48,103 nt of DNA from Ruminococcaceae bacterium UBA7212. Lineage in GTDB: Bacteria; Bacillota; Clostridia; Oscillospirales; Acutalibacteraceae. The notes below the pieces were generated by a model that saw only the letters and a list, made by a program, of their open reading frames with translations, searched no databases and was not told the origin of the DNA. Of this stretch, positions 1-7,266 are shown in pieces (position 1 is the stretch's first letter; the number at the start of each line of letters is the position of its first letter). A program made the position numbers and the translations under genes. The stretch spans positions 1-48,103 of the forward strand of contig DKUE01000019.1 of the NCBI GenBank assembly GCA_002490525.1. The letters are read 5' to 3'.

Positions 1-45
1 CTGGGGGTCAAGAGGCCGTGAGTTCAAGTCTCGCCACTCGGACCA
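1..45 (+). tRNA. tRNA 3' half, probably tRNA-Leu (partial)
   Basis: Only the 3' part is in the window. It shows a variable arm of class II type (GGTC / AAGA / GGCC), a five-pair T stem around the loop TTCAAGT, the 3' acceptor strand CACTCGG, discriminator A and an encoded CCA ending at 45. Long variable arm plus discriminator A favours Leu (Ser usually has G; Tyr is the alternative). The anticodon lies outside the window, so the identity is inferred. Confidence 0.8.
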
Positions 46-52
46 GATGAGA

Positions 53-92
53 GTCTCGACACGCAATTTGCGTTTCGGGGCTTTTTCTTTTT
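53..92 (+). terminator. intrinsic terminator of the tRNA
   Basis: A stem of about 12 positions (53-64 with 70-81, several G-U pairs and one mismatch) closes a five-base loop and is followed by TTTTTCTTTTT. It lies eight bases after the tRNA CCA. Confidence 0.85.
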
Positions 93-209
93 GAAATGCT
101 GTTTGAAAACGATTGCCGTGTCGCCCAATCGGTGCAAAGCGCGGTTTGTGTGCATTCGGAAGAAGTTGTATTTGTATAGGAATCATAGGGGAAAGGTGCT
201 TCGGACGAT

Positions 210-986
210 ATGAAGGCGGGTGGTAAAGTTATGCATTCTAAATGTATTCGGCGGATGGGTGTTATTTGTATTGTATTTCTGATAGTAACCGTAACTGCGT
301 TGGGGATTGTGTACAACGGCGCAGTTTTGCTGAACCATCCATCAAAAACTGAGTACCCTGTGCGGGGCGTGGATGTTTCTGTCTATCAGGGGACTGTAGA
401 CTGGCAGACACTTTCCGCGCAAGATATAGATTTTGCGTTTATTAAAGCAACGGAGGGCAGCTCATTTGTAGATTCGTGCTTTGCATATAATTATGCCGAA
501 GCGCAGAAACAGCATATGGCTGTTGGGGTATATCATTTTTTCAGTTATGACAGCAGCGGTGTTGCACAGGCGCAGCATTATATAAATACCGTTGCACCCT
601 TTGAAGGTATGCTCCCGCCGGTGATTGATTTGGAATTCTACGGGGATTACAAGAAAAATCCGCCGAGCCGAGAGCGTGTGGCGGATGAATTGCAAGACAT
701 GCTGAATGCGCTTGAACAGCATTACGGCGTAAAGCCGATGATTTATGCGACGGAAAAATCCTACGCGCTTTATCTTTCGGGGGAATACGCGCAGTATGAT
801 ATTTGGATTCGAAACGTGCTGTCAAAGCCGAAGCTGTCAGACGGACGGGAATGGACGTTTTGGCAGTTTACCAACCGTGAAAAACTGCAAGGATATGAAG
901 GGGAAGAAAAGTATATTGATGTGAATATCTTTTGCGGCACAGAGGAAGAATTTCAAATGTACCCGAGATATCATTTGGAGAAATAA
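210..986 (+). CDS. GH25 family lysozyme, membrane-anchored or secreted
   Basis: Cleaves the MurNAc-GlcNAc beta-1,4 bond of peptidoglycan (N,O-diacetylmuramidase type). An N-terminal hydrophobic segment at residues 17-35 acts as signal or anchor. The GH25 barrel starts at RGVDVSVYQG (52-61), continues with DFAFIKATEG (74-83) and holds the catalytic acidic pair in PPVIDLE (D140, E142). D55 is the usual third acidic residue. Length is 258 aa, normal for a single-domain GH25 without cell-wall repeats. ATG 210 has AAAGGTG ten bases upstream; ATG 231 is an alternative start. It stands alone, flanked by two strong terminators, and so is monocistronic. Family is clear; the physiological role (wall turnover or spore/lytic function) is inference. 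Confidence 0.9.
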   Translation: MKAGGKVMHSKCIRRMGVICIVFLIVTVTALGIVYNGAVLLNHPSKTEYPVRGVDVSVYQGTVDWQTLSAQDIDFAFIKATEGSSFVDSCFAYNYAEAQKQHMAVGVYHFFSYDSSGVAQAQHYINTVAPFEGMLPPVIDLEFYGDYKKNPPSRERVADELQDMLNALEQHYGVKPMIYATEKSYALYLSGEYAQYDIWIRNVLSKPKLSDGREWTFWQFTNREKLQGYEGEEKYIDVNIFCGTEEEFQMYPRYHLEK

Positions 987-1017
987 GGAAGCAGTTAAAA
1001 CAGTATAGCCATAACAA

Positions 1018-1051
1018 AACCGAGCGTATGAGATTTCTCATACGCTCGGTT
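1018..1051. terminator. bidirectional intrinsic terminator
   Basis: A perfect 16-base inverted repeat (1018-1033 with 1036-1051) with a two-base loop separates the converging GH25 and SDR genes. Short T runs leave the stem in both directions. Confidence 0.85.
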
Positions 1052-1075
1052 CTTTGCTGTAAACTTATGTACGGC

Positions 1076-2095
1076 TTATTCGCCTTTCATTTCGAGAAGC
1101 TTAACCTTGCCGTTGTAAGCGTCTTCACTGACCTTGATAGAATCAAAGATAGCTGCTTTGATGTCGTCCTCAGTAACTCCGAGTTCCAAGCAGTCCTTCT
1201 GCTCTGTGAAGATGTTGATATCCATAATGTAGGGGAGATAGAGCGGGTCCATACCGCTGTCAACGCCGCGTGCAGCGTAATCTTTCACGACCTTGCCCAT
1301 ACCCATTTTCATCATCCAGGGGGCAACGCCGAGCACCTTTCTGCCCTTCATGCCGCGTGCTTCGTAAACGATTGCCAGGAATTCGTTCCAAGTGAGGTTG
1401 TACATACCAATCTTAAACGCTCTGAAGCCGCCGACTTCCTTTTCAACCGCACCTGCAATTGCCTGACCGACCTGACGAACGGTAAGCATGGTGGTGCCGC
1501 CCTTCGGATACATGGTGAACGGCCATTTGTCCATGAAAGCAATCTGCTCAATCAAGATAACCCAAACAGGTCTTCTGCCGGGCTGTGTGCCAAAGATATA
1601 GGGGAGTTCCAAAACAGAAACATCGAAGGAGTCGTCTGCATATTTTTCACAGACCTTTTCCTGGTCGATTCTGCTCTTGATGTAGGGGTTCTTTTCGCAA
1701 ATCGGCATGTCAGGACGCTCTTTTGCCAGCCAGCTGAAATAAGAGCCGAGTACGACTGCACGTTTTAAGCCCGCTTTTTTGCAAAGGGGAAGGATTCTTT
1801 CCAGCGGCGCAATGTTGAATTTGTAGTAAGACTCGTAAACGGGTGCGGGGAATTCCACACGCTCGTCCACGCCTGCTGCGAACACGAAGCAGTCACAGCC
1901 GTCGAGCATGCCAAGGATTTCATCATCGGTCATGTCGTTGATGTTTTTGAAAATAAGCTCCATTTCTTTCGGAATCGGAGCACCTTCGGGAAGGGGCGGG
2001 AGCGCAACGCTCTTGACTTCGTGTCCTTTCTCAATAAGGATGCGGGCAGCCTCACAGCCGAGAAGACCCGTACCGCCGATCATAAATACTTTCAT
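1076..2095 (-). CDS. atypical SDR / NAD-dependent epimerase-like protein
   Basis: A Rossmann-fold protein of 339 aa. It opens with the dinucleotide-binding motif MKVFMIGGTGLLG (residues 1-13) and keeps the extended-SDR layout, with FVFAAGVDE after the fourth strand. The usual catalytic YxxxK reads YIKSR, so Lys is replaced by Arg; catalysis may be altered or lost. The C-terminal third is the variable substrate domain. ATG 2095 is chosen because GGAGG lies 8 bases upstream; an open frame reaches back to 2155 without a ribosome site. It has its own promoter and an ~80-base leader with a small GGCGC/GCGCC hairpin. The substrate cannot be told from the sequence; sugar-nucleotide or isoprenoid-type substrates are both possible. 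Confidence 0.75.
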   Translation of the reverse strand: MKVFMIGGTGLLGCEAARILIEKGHEVKSVALPPLPEGAPIPKEMELIFKNINDMTDDEILGMLDGCDCFVFAAGVDERVEFPAPVYESYYKFNIAPLERILPLCKKAGLKRAVVLGSYFSWLAKERPDMPICEKNPYIKSRIDQEKVCEKYADDSFDVSVLELPYIFGTQPGRRPVWVILIEQIAFMDKWPFTMYPKGGTTMLTVRQVGQAIAGAVEKEVGGFRAFKIGMYNLTWNEFLAIVYEARGMKGRKVLGVAPWMMKMGMGKVVKDYAARGVDSGMDPLYLPYIMDINIFTEQKDCLELGVTEDDIKAAIFDSIKVSEDAYNGKVKLLEMKGE

Positions 2096-2179
2096 ACATC
2101 TACCTCCAAATTTTTCACATTTAAGAGCGACTAAGGGGCGCACAGCGCCATGCACGCCGAATTTCGCTGATTAACTAAA

Positions 2180-2208
2180 AGTATAGCACGCTTTTCCAAA
2201 TATTTCAA
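2180..2208 (-). promoter_or_regulatory. sigma-A promoter of the SDR gene
   Basis: On the minus strand TTGAAA (2208-2203) is followed by a 17-base spacer and TATACT (2185-2180). Confidence 0.75.
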
Positions 2209-2256
2209 CCGTAAAGTGCAGGAAAAGTCTCTTTTTTTATGCGGTAAAACTCGGGC

Positions 2257-2285
2257 TTGACTTTTTGTTGTCCGGCGGGTACTAT
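2257..2285 (+). promoter_or_regulatory. sigma-A promoter of queH
   Basis: TTGACT (2257-2262), 17-base spacer, TACTAT (2280-2285). It lies about 34 bases before the queH start. Confidence 0.75.
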
Positions 2286-2318
2286 GAAAGCAGTCTGTTT
2301 CGGAAATCAGGGGAATTT

Positions 2319-2951
2319 ATGAAAATCAATTATCAGAAAAAAATGGATGAAGAAATTGCTGTTTTGCAAAAGGAACCGCGTTCTCGTCTGCTGCTGCAGT
2401 GTTGCTGCGCGCCGTGCTCAAGTGCGGTTTTGGCGGTTCTCGTGCCGCATTTTGATGTGACGGTCTATTTTTACAATCCGAATATTCATCCGCAGTCCGA
2501 GTATGAAAAACGACTTGCGCAATTGCCGAAATTACTTGCGGGTGCAGAATACGGCGAGCGGATACAAGTGCTGGAAGCTCCCTATATGCCCGACGACTTT
2601 TTTGCGGCAACAAAGGGATTGGAGCAGGAGCCTGAGGGCGGTGTACGCTGTACGGAATGCTTCCGTTTGCGGCTTCGCGGAACCGCACAGCAGGCAAAAG
2701 CACTCGGATTTGATTACTTTACCACCACCCTTACCGTCAGTCCGCATAAAAATGCGACGTTGCTTAACGAAATCGGGTTGAAGTTGGGTGCGGAATACGG
2801 CGTAAAATTTTTGCCGTCGGATTTTAAGAAAAAAGAAGGCTACAAAGAGTCTATCCGTTTGTCTAAAGCATACGGTTTATATCGACAGAATTATTGCGGA
2901 TGTGTTTTTTCCTTACGCGAACGCGAAGAACAGAGTAAGAAATTTGACTAA
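2319..2951 (+). CDS. queH: epoxyqueuosine reductase QueH
   Basis: Catalyses the last step of queuosine synthesis, reducing epoxyqueuosine to queuosine in the wobble position of GUN tRNAs; it is the non-B12 replacement for QueG. The 210-aa protein carries the family cysteines: CC at 28-29 within CCCAPC, CTEC at 111-114, and the late CGC at 193-195. These hold an iron-sulfur cluster and a neighbouring metal site in characterised QueH. Length fits the family. ATG 2319 is chosen over the in-frame TTG 2265 because AGGGGA precedes it and because 2265 falls inside the promoter. It is a single gene here, with no other queuosine genes nearby. This is a cytoplasmic tRNA-modification enzyme and the call is secure. 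Confidence 0.93.
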   Translation: MKINYQKKMDEEIAVLQKEPRSRLLLQCCCAPCSSAVLAVLVPHFDVTVYFYNPNIHPQSEYEKRLAQLPKLLAGAEYGERIQVLEAPYMPDDFFAATKGLEQEPEGGVRCTECFRLRLRGTAQQAKALGFDYFTTTLTVSPHKNATLLNEIGLKLGAEYGVKFLPSDFKKKEGYKESIRLSKAYGLYRQNYCGCVFSLREREEQSKKFD

Positions 2952-3024
2952 CACATAAGGAATGACCCAACTTGCCGTTCATGGATTCTGTGCAACATAC
3001 CGTTGAAATCTGCCGAAATTTTAC

Positions 3025-3047
3025 GGAACGACACTTAAGGTCGTTCC
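3025..3047. repeat. short palindromic element with GGAACGAC arms
   Basis: An inverted repeat GGAACGAC (3025-3032) / GTCGTTCC (3040-3047) surrounds ACTTAAG. The same GGGAACGAC core occurs at 4606-4614 and in a second palindrome at 41478-41505, so it may be a dispersed small repeat. It lies in the 208-base gap after queH, which otherwise holds only a terminator. Confidence 0.5.
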
Positions 3048-3086
3048 CTAGCCAAACGGCGCGGAGCGGAAATAAATACATATATC

Positions 3087-3126
3087 AAACAGCAGGCGCA
3101 GATGTGCAAATCTGTGCCTGCTGTTT
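3087..3126. terminator. terminator between queH and the converging small gene
   Basis: A 17-position stem (3087-3103 with 3110-3126, one G-U pair) with a six-base loop. The T tracts on both sides are short, so it is probably the shared terminator of converging genes. Confidence 0.7.
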
Positions 3127-3159
3127 ATGCATGCAGTATCTTGCCCAAGGCTTATATCA

Positions 3160-3450
3160 CTACCGCAAATCCTGCAAATCCGCCGCGGAAATATCGTTTT
3201 CAACATTATCCCTTGCAAGGTCTGTGTCCAATACAGGATAGATGTCGGGCACAGGTGCTTCAAGCTTGTCTGCACGAAGCGGCGGGTTTGTGTGATACAC
3301 CTTTTGTGCCGGTGCGTGTGTTCCTGCGATAACGGCGTTGGCGCGTACTTTTTTGTGCTTTGCCTTGCCCTGCATTTCGGGAACCGCCGCCTCGTCGTTT
3401 TTCGGTTTTGTATGTGTGCGAGACGGACGTTTCATGCCTTTCTTTGCCAT
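3160..3450 (-). CDS. small conserved-looking hypothetical protein (96 aa)
   Basis: Function not recognised. The protein is highly basic at the N-terminus (MAKKGMKRPSRTHTKPK), basic to about residue 40, and acidic at the C-terminus (ending VENDISAADLQDLR). There are no cysteines, signal or membrane segment. It is probably largely unstructured and may bind nucleic acid through its basic half; that is inference. The start at 3450 is set by GAGGTGAT six bases upstream; an upstream open frame to 3618 overlaps the neighbouring gene and has no ribosome site. It lies 40 bases after the DUF2798 gene on the same strand and is probably cotranscribed with it. Confidence 0.65.
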   Translation of the reverse strand: MAKKGMKRPSRTHTKPKNDEAAVPEMQGKAKHKKVRANAVIAGTHAPAQKVYHTNPPLRADKLEAPVPDIYPVLDTDLARDNVENDISAADLQDLR

Positions 3451-3490
3451 AAAAATCACCTCATGGCTATTGTGTCCGTGTGCAATGCAT

Positions 3491-4081
3491 CTATACTTGC
3501 GCCGTTGTGACTCCTTTTGCGGTTTCCTGTGCGCGGTTCTGCAAATCCTTGCGGAACAGGGCTTTGAACAGCGTACGCACAAAGGGCTGGATAAAGAAAA
3601 GCTGTGAAAAGAATGCAAAAGGAAAATTGAAGCAAACCAATTTTAACCAATGGGCGAGCAAGGTAAGCAGATGAAATTCTTGAAAATAAGGATAATAGAG
3701 AAAAGCGGCGAGTAAACTCATAGACGGACACATTAAACCGACTGTTGTACAAATGACAGCGGTTTCAAATAAAACGGGATGTGTAGTCTTGGGGTCGAAT
3801 ACACGGCTGGCGAGTTGAAAGGAACACGGACTGCCCATAACCGTTTCCAATATGTAAGCAAGCAAAAATTCAATCAAAACCACTGCCCAAATCGGCAGAA
3901 AGTGTCCGAACATCAGAATGCCGCCCTGTGCGCGAATCGCGGACAAAACACTGTTTTCTCCCGTCAGCTCCATGAGTGTTTCGCCGTTTACAACATATAA
4001 GCTGTAAAAAACATACGCATGCACCGTAATAATCACCGTAACTCCTGCAAAAATCATTTTTTGAAATCGGTTCCTTGGCAT
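3491..4081 (-). CDS. DUF2798-type integral membrane protein
   Basis: A 196-aa membrane protein made of two related halves, each with two hydrophobic helices: about residues 9-33 and 58-82, then about 104-128 and 143-170. This is the DUF2798 duplication, and the opening MPRNRFQKMIFAGVTV is typical. No biochemical role is established for the family. ATG 4081 is chosen because AAAGGAG lies 7 bases upstream. Its transcript has a roughly 125-base leader with a long nested hairpin ending in six T residues (see that entry), so expression may be attenuated. The small basic protein at 3160-3450 follows in the same direction. Confidence 0.75.
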   Translation of the reverse strand: MPRNRFQKMIFAGVTVIITVHAYVFYSLYVVNGETLMELTGENSVLSAIRAQGGILMFGHFLPIWAVVLIEFLLAYILETVMGSPCSFQLASRVFDPKTTHPVLFETAVICTTVGLMCPSMSLLAAFLYYPYFQEFHLLTLLAHWLKLVCFNFPFAFFSQLFFIQPFVRTLFKALFRKDLQNRAQETAKGVTTAQV

Positions 4082-4101
4082 AAAATTTCTCCTTTTTCGC
4101 A

Positions 4102-4186
4102 TAAAAAACACATGCAACATCGCACGGCAAATCGGGACAGAATTTAAGTTCCGTAATCAGATTTACGCGCAAAACGCTACATGTGT
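4102..4186 (-). ncRNA. structured 5' leader RNA, candidate riboswitch or attenuator
   Basis: Read on the minus strand, four helices nest inside one another. ACACATG (4186-4180) pairs with CATGTGT (4114-4108). GCGCG pairs with CGTGC. AAATC pairs with GATTT. ACGGAA pairs with TTCTGT around a CTTAAA loop. The helices are separated by asymmetric internal loops. Six T residues (4107-4102) directly follow the outer stem, then AAAGGAG and the DUF2798 start. The structure begins about 20 bases after the predicted start site. I do not recognise a known riboswitch class. It could be only a complex terminator-attenuator. Confidence 0.5.
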
Positions 4187-4212
4187 CATCTTATGCTTAT
4201 TTGTTTTTTTGC

Positions 4213-4242
4213 ATTTTAGCATAAATTTTTCGGAAAAGTCAA
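4213..4242 (-). promoter_or_regulatory. sigma-A promoter of the DUF2798 leader
   Basis: Minus strand TTGACT (4242-4237), 18-base spacer, TAAAAT (4218-4213). Confidence 0.65.
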
Positions 4243-4382
4243 GAAAAATATGCCGTCTAAAAGACAAAAAAGAAGGCGGAACCGCTAAATACGGTGGTGT
4301 TAGTTTTTGTAAAGCGGATAAAAGCGGCGAAATTTCAGAATTTGTTGTGTGAAACCGAAATTATCAAAATCAAACTGTACAA

Positions 4383-4410
4383 AAAAAGCCTTGAAAATTC
4401 AAGGCTTTTT
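4383..4410 (-). terminator. terminator of tRNA-Val
   Basis: A perfect 13-base inverted repeat (4383-4395 with 4398-4410), A-rich outside and two bases in the loop, gives a stem with a T tail on the minus strand four bases after the tRNA. Confidence 0.8.
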
Positions 4411-4414
4411 CGAA

Positions 4415-4490
4415 TGGTGGACGTTAACGGACTCGAACCGCTGACCCTTCGCACGTCAAGCGAATGCTCTACCAACTGAGCTAAACGTCC
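4415..4490 (-). tRNA. tRNA-Val (anticodon GAC)
   Basis: A complete 76-base cloverleaf on the minus strand. The acceptor GGACGTT pairs with AACGTCC, the D arm holds AGCTCAGTTGGTAGAGC, and the anticodon stem TTCGC/GCGAA carries the loop TTGACGT with anticodon GAC. The T loop is TTCGAGT, with discriminator A and an encoded CCA. It reads GUC and GUU valine codons. Confidence 0.95.
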
Positions 4491-4507
4491 TTTTTTGTTG
4501 CTGTTGT

Positions 4508-4536
4508 ATTATAGCGGAATACAAATAAAAAATCAA
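4508..4536 (-). promoter_or_regulatory. sigma-A promoter of tRNA-Val
   Basis: Minus strand TTGATT (4536-4531), 17-base spacer, TATAAT (4513-4508), 18 bases before the mature tRNA 5' end. Confidence 0.8.
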
Positions 4537-4589
4537 GCCCTTTTTAAGATTTTTTTCAAAAATACGAAAAAACCGGTGCTTGATTTTTT
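4527..4589. terminator. long-spaced inverted repeat after the deacetylase gene
   Basis: AAAAAATCAAGC (4527-4538) is repeated inverted at 4578-4589 with an AT-rich 39-base spacer. It lies 80 bases past the deacetylase stop and overlaps the tRNA-Val -35 box. It may end the deacetylase transcript. The rest of 4590-4670 shows nothing beyond a GGGAACGAC repeat core at 4606. Confidence 0.4.
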
Positions 4590-4670
4590 AAAACCGTAAT
4601 ATTTATGGGGAACGACTTTGCAAAACGGACGTACCGCGTTGCAGACCTTTCTTGTGTACTGCGGATATGG

Positions 4671-5414
4671 TCACCTGACATGAATGGATTCGGTTTCGGG
4701 GCGGTAGGTCAAAAGCTCTGTGACTGTAACCAGCTGGAACCCGCGATCGGTCAGCTCCGCAATGAGCTCTTCTGCGGCTTCTGCTGTCGGAAAGAATAAA
4801 TCGTGCATCAGCACAATGTCGCCGTCTTTTGCCTGCTCCAACACACGCTGAACGGATATTTCCTTTTTTTGATGCTTCCAATCCATAGTGTCAATTGTCC
4901 AAAGGACAATCGGCTGGTCGCACAGCGTAAAGAGCGATGCGTCGTACATGCCGCCGGGTGGACGCAAAACCGTTGTTTTTTGCCCGGTGACCGAAAAAAT
5001 TTTTTCTTCCGCCTTCTCTAATTGTGCACGGATTTCGGATTCACGCATGCCGCGCAGTGTTACATGGTCATAGGTGTGGTTGCCCAGTTCACACCCCGAA
5101 TCCGCAATGCGTTTGAGGATTTCCTCGCGTCCGTCAATGCGGCTGCCGACCACAAAAAAGGTGGCGCGTCCGTTTACGGTTTGCAGTGCATCCAGAATCC
5201 GCCCGGTTACGGGCGTATACGGCCCGTCGTCAAAGGTGAGCGCAATCATGGGGCGCGCGGGGTCGATTTGCCGTGCGGGGGCACTGACCTGTGCACGTTT
5301 TGCAGACGTATCTGTATTTGCAGTCAGCATGGCGTGCAGAAGAAAAACAGAGCCCAACAGAATTAACACAATCCCCAATAAAACGGACAATAGCTTTTTC
5401 AGACGAATGACCAT
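4671..5414 (-). CDS. polysaccharide deacetylase (NodB domain), membrane-anchored
   Basis: A CE4-family metal-dependent deacetylase, likely acting on N-acetyl groups of peptidoglycan or another surface glycan outside the cell. The 247-aa protein has an N-terminal membrane segment at about residues 9-30 and then the NodB domain. Visible motifs are TFDDGPY (metal-binding Asp pair), NHTYDH (the two metal-ligand His), RPPGG, DTMDW and LMHD. All catalytic motifs are intact. The start at 5414 has GAAGG eight bases upstream; the frame is open to 5465 but without a ribosome site. Similar short anchored deacetylases include spore- and wall-modifying PdaA/PdaB-type enzymes; which substrate applies here is not visible. 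Confidence 0.9.
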   Translation of the reverse strand: MVIRLKKLLSVLLGIVLILLGSVFLLHAMLTANTDTSAKRAQVSAPARQIDPARPMIALTFDDGPYTPVTGRILDALQTVNGRATFFVVGSRIDGREEILKRIADSGCELGNHTYDHVTLRGMRESEIRAQLEKAEEKIFSVTGQKTTVLRPPGGMYDASLFTLCDQPIVLWTIDTMDWKHQKKEISVQRVLEQAKDGDIVLMHDLFFPTAEAAEELIAELTDRGFQLVTVTELLTYRPETESIHVR

Positions 5415-5475
5415 ACCCGCGCCTTCTTTCCAAACCCTTCTTTTAAATATATATGGACGGCGCATAAAAAAATGA

Positions 5476-5504
5476 CCGCTGAAAAGAAAGCTTCCTTTCA
5501 GCGG
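5476..5504 (-). terminator. terminator after the Cys-rich small protein
   Basis: A nine-base perfect stem (5476-5484 with 5496-5504), followed on the minus strand by TCATTTTTTT, seven bases past the stop of the 68-aa gene. Confidence 0.8.
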
Positions 5505-5510
5505 CGAAAT

Positions 5511-5717
5511 CTATTGCTGCTGTACACAAGCGGCAAATGTTTCCAAAGAATAGTCCGTGTGCGGCGGGCAGTTTTCTATCAAATTAAAATAGCAGTTCGG
5601 CATTTCCTTGGTTTTTAGATTTTTGGCTATGCACAGCGTACACCCCTGGTCATGATCAGCCGGGTGCAAGGGGCACTTTGTGTCCTTACAGGTGCAAAAG
5701 GTTTTTGCGTCAGCCAT
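5511..5717 (-). CDS. DUF6485-type Cys-rich small protein (68 aa)
   Basis: A 68-aa protein with a dense metal-binding pattern. CTCKDTKCPLHPADHD and GCTLCIAKN place Cys at spacings of two to five, with two His between, and two further Cys follow in MPNCYF and IENCPP. This matches the small DUF6485 family found in anaerobic Clostridia; the family has no known function, and binding of zinc or an iron-sulfur cluster is inference. The start at 5717 has CAGGAG nine bases upstream. It lies 25 bases after the AGCS symporter stop and has its own terminator, so it is the last gene of that transcript. Confidence 0.7.
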   Translation of the reverse strand: MADAKTFCTCKDTKCPLHPADHDQGCTLCIAKNLKTKEMPNCYFNLIENCPPHTDYSLETFAACVQQQ

Positions 5718-5742
5718 TTCTTCATTCTCCTGTAGTTTAAAT

Positions 5743-7158
5743 TTATTTTTTATCATAAAATGACAACATCGGTTTTACAGATTTGTGTAAAAATACACGT
5801 TCTCTGTAGTTTTGGGTGATGCGAAATACCAACGGTGACAACAGCAATACGCCAATCAGGTTCGGCAGAGCCATCAGTCCGTTAAAGGTATCTGAAATAT
5901 CCCAAACCAACTGCACGCTGGATACCGAGCCCACCAAAACCACAGCTAAAAACAGAAATTTATAGATAGTTTTAAATTTAGGACCGCCGAGGTATTCCGC
6001 AACACGACAGCCGTAAACCGACCAGCCGAGCAGTGTGGAAAAGGCAAATAATACAATTCCGACCGATACTGCGTATCCGCCCGCTTTGCCGAATACACTT
6101 TCGAATGCATGCATCGTGACATTTATGCCTTCTAACCCTGTCACACGGTGCGCTCTCGTGGTCAGAATGGCGAAAGCCGTTAAAGAGCAAATCACCATTG
6201 TGTCAAAAAACACCTCAAAGATGCCCCACAGCCCTTGCTTGACTGGTTCGTCCACATCGGCGCAGGTGTGGACCAACACAGAAGACCCCAACCCCGCTTC
6301 ATTGGAGAATACGCCGCGTGCAAAGCCGTATCGCATGGCACGCGCAATGCCGTAGCCAACGACACCGCCGCCAACAGATTTTAAATGAAATGCACCTGCA
6401 AAAATCTCCGAAAGTGCAGGCAGAATCTGTTTGTAGTTGACTGCAATGACCGCAAGCGCACCGACCACGTAAACTATTGCCATAAAGGGGACGAACCTTT
6501 CCGTTACGGATGCAATCCGTTGGATGCCGCCGAACACAATAATGGCAACGAGTGTGCATACTACAATGCCTGTCAGGAGCTTCGGTATATGAAAAGAGGA
6601 TTCCATTGCAGTGGAAATTCCGTTTACCTGTGCAATAGACCCGATTCCGAAAGAGGCGAACAGACAGAATACCGCAAATAAAACGGCAAGCCATTTCTGA
6701 TGCAGTCCTTTTTCTATGTAATACATCGGACCGCCGCTCCATTCACCGTTTGCATTGCGGCGGCGAAAATATATACCTAAAACGATTTCCGCATATTTAG
6801 TCATCATGCCGAAAAATGCGGATACCCACATCCAAAAAACGGCGCCTGCACCGCCTGCCGCAATGGCAGTAGCCACGCCAACGATGTTCCCCGTGCCGAC
6901 AGTTGCCGCCAATGCGGTTGCCAAAGCCTGAAATTGTGAAATCGCATTTTTATCTTTGGATCGTGCGGCGTCTTTCCCTCTGAATACGGCGAAAATTGTA
7001 TTTTTCAGCACATAACCGAATTTTGTGATTTGCAAAAATTTGGTGCCGCAGGAAAGGTAAATGCCGACTGCCAACAGCAGTACGAGCATCGGTACGCCCC
7101 AAACCACATCGTTGACCGCCGCGTTTATACTTTCTGCAGTGCTTATAAATTTGTCCAT
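5743..7158 (-). CDS. alanine/glycine:cation symporter (AGCS family)
   Basis: Imports alanine or glycine with Na+ (or H+). The 471-aa protein has about ten to eleven membrane helices. It shows the family signatures ALAATVGTGNIVGVATAIAAG near residue 80-100 and GGIQRIASVTERFVPFMA in the middle, and ends with a short charged tail. Length is typical of AgcS/AlsT proteins. The ATG at 7158 has AGGGGG five bases upstream. Two hairpins lie between the GH51 stop and this start, the nearer with a T run directly before the ribosome site, so this gene may be partly insulated or attenuated (see findings). Confidence 0.92.
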   Translation of the reverse strand: MDKFISTAESINAAVNDVVWGVPMLVLLLAVGIYLSCGTKFLQITKFGYVLKNTIFAVFRGKDAARSKDKNAISQFQALATALAATVGTGNIVGVATAIAAGGAGAVFWMWVSAFFGMMTKYAEIVLGIYFRRRNANGEWSGGPMYYIEKGLHQKWLAVLFAVFCLFASFGIGSIAQVNGISTAMESSFHIPKLLTGIVVCTLVAIIVFGGIQRIASVTERFVPFMAIVYVVGALAVIAVNYKQILPALSEIFAGAFHLKSVGGGVVGYGIARAMRYGFARGVFSNEAGLGSSVLVHTCADVDEPVKQGLWGIFEVFFDTMVICSLTAFAILTTRAHRVTGLEGINVTMHAFESVFGKAGGYAVSVGIVLFAFSTLLGWSVYGCRVAEYLGGPKFKTIYKFLFLAVVLVGSVSSVQLVWDISDTFNGLMALPNLIGVLLLSPLVFRITQNYRERVFLHKSVKPMLSFYDKK

Positions 7159-7173
7159 AAATCCCCCTAAAAA

Positions 7174-7215
7174 GCAGCATAGAAAGCTGTAGCTGACAGT
7201 TTCATTCTATGCTGC
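7174..7215 (-). terminator. terminator-like hairpin before the symporter start
   Basis: An eleven-base perfect stem (GCAGCATAGAA at 7174-7184 with its inverse at 7205-7215), whose loop contains a second small stem CTGT/ACAG. On the minus strand it is followed by TTTTT and then the symporter AGGGGG site. It ends the GH51 transcript or attenuates the symporter. Confidence 0.7.
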
Positions 7216-7226
7216 AAAAGTTTCAG

Positions 7227-7251
7227 ACAAAACACAAAGGCCGTGTTTTGT
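7227..7251 (-). terminator. second hairpin after the GH51 stop
   Basis: A nine-base perfect stem ACAAAACAC (7227-7235) / GTGTTTTGT (7243-7251) sixteen bases past the GH51 stop codon, without a clean T run. Confidence 0.5.
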
Positions 7252-7266
7252 ATAGGATTATTGTTG

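Noticed and set aside
932..1768. 278-codon plus-strand open frame opposite the SDR gene
   Set aside because: It runs through the bidirectional terminator and opposite a clear Rossmann protein; shadow.
4102..4186. Known riboswitch classes (preQ1, ykkC/guanidine, fluoride, yybP-ykoY) for the DUF2798 leader
   Set aside because: The core sequences of these classes are not recognisable in the loops, so the element is left unclassified.
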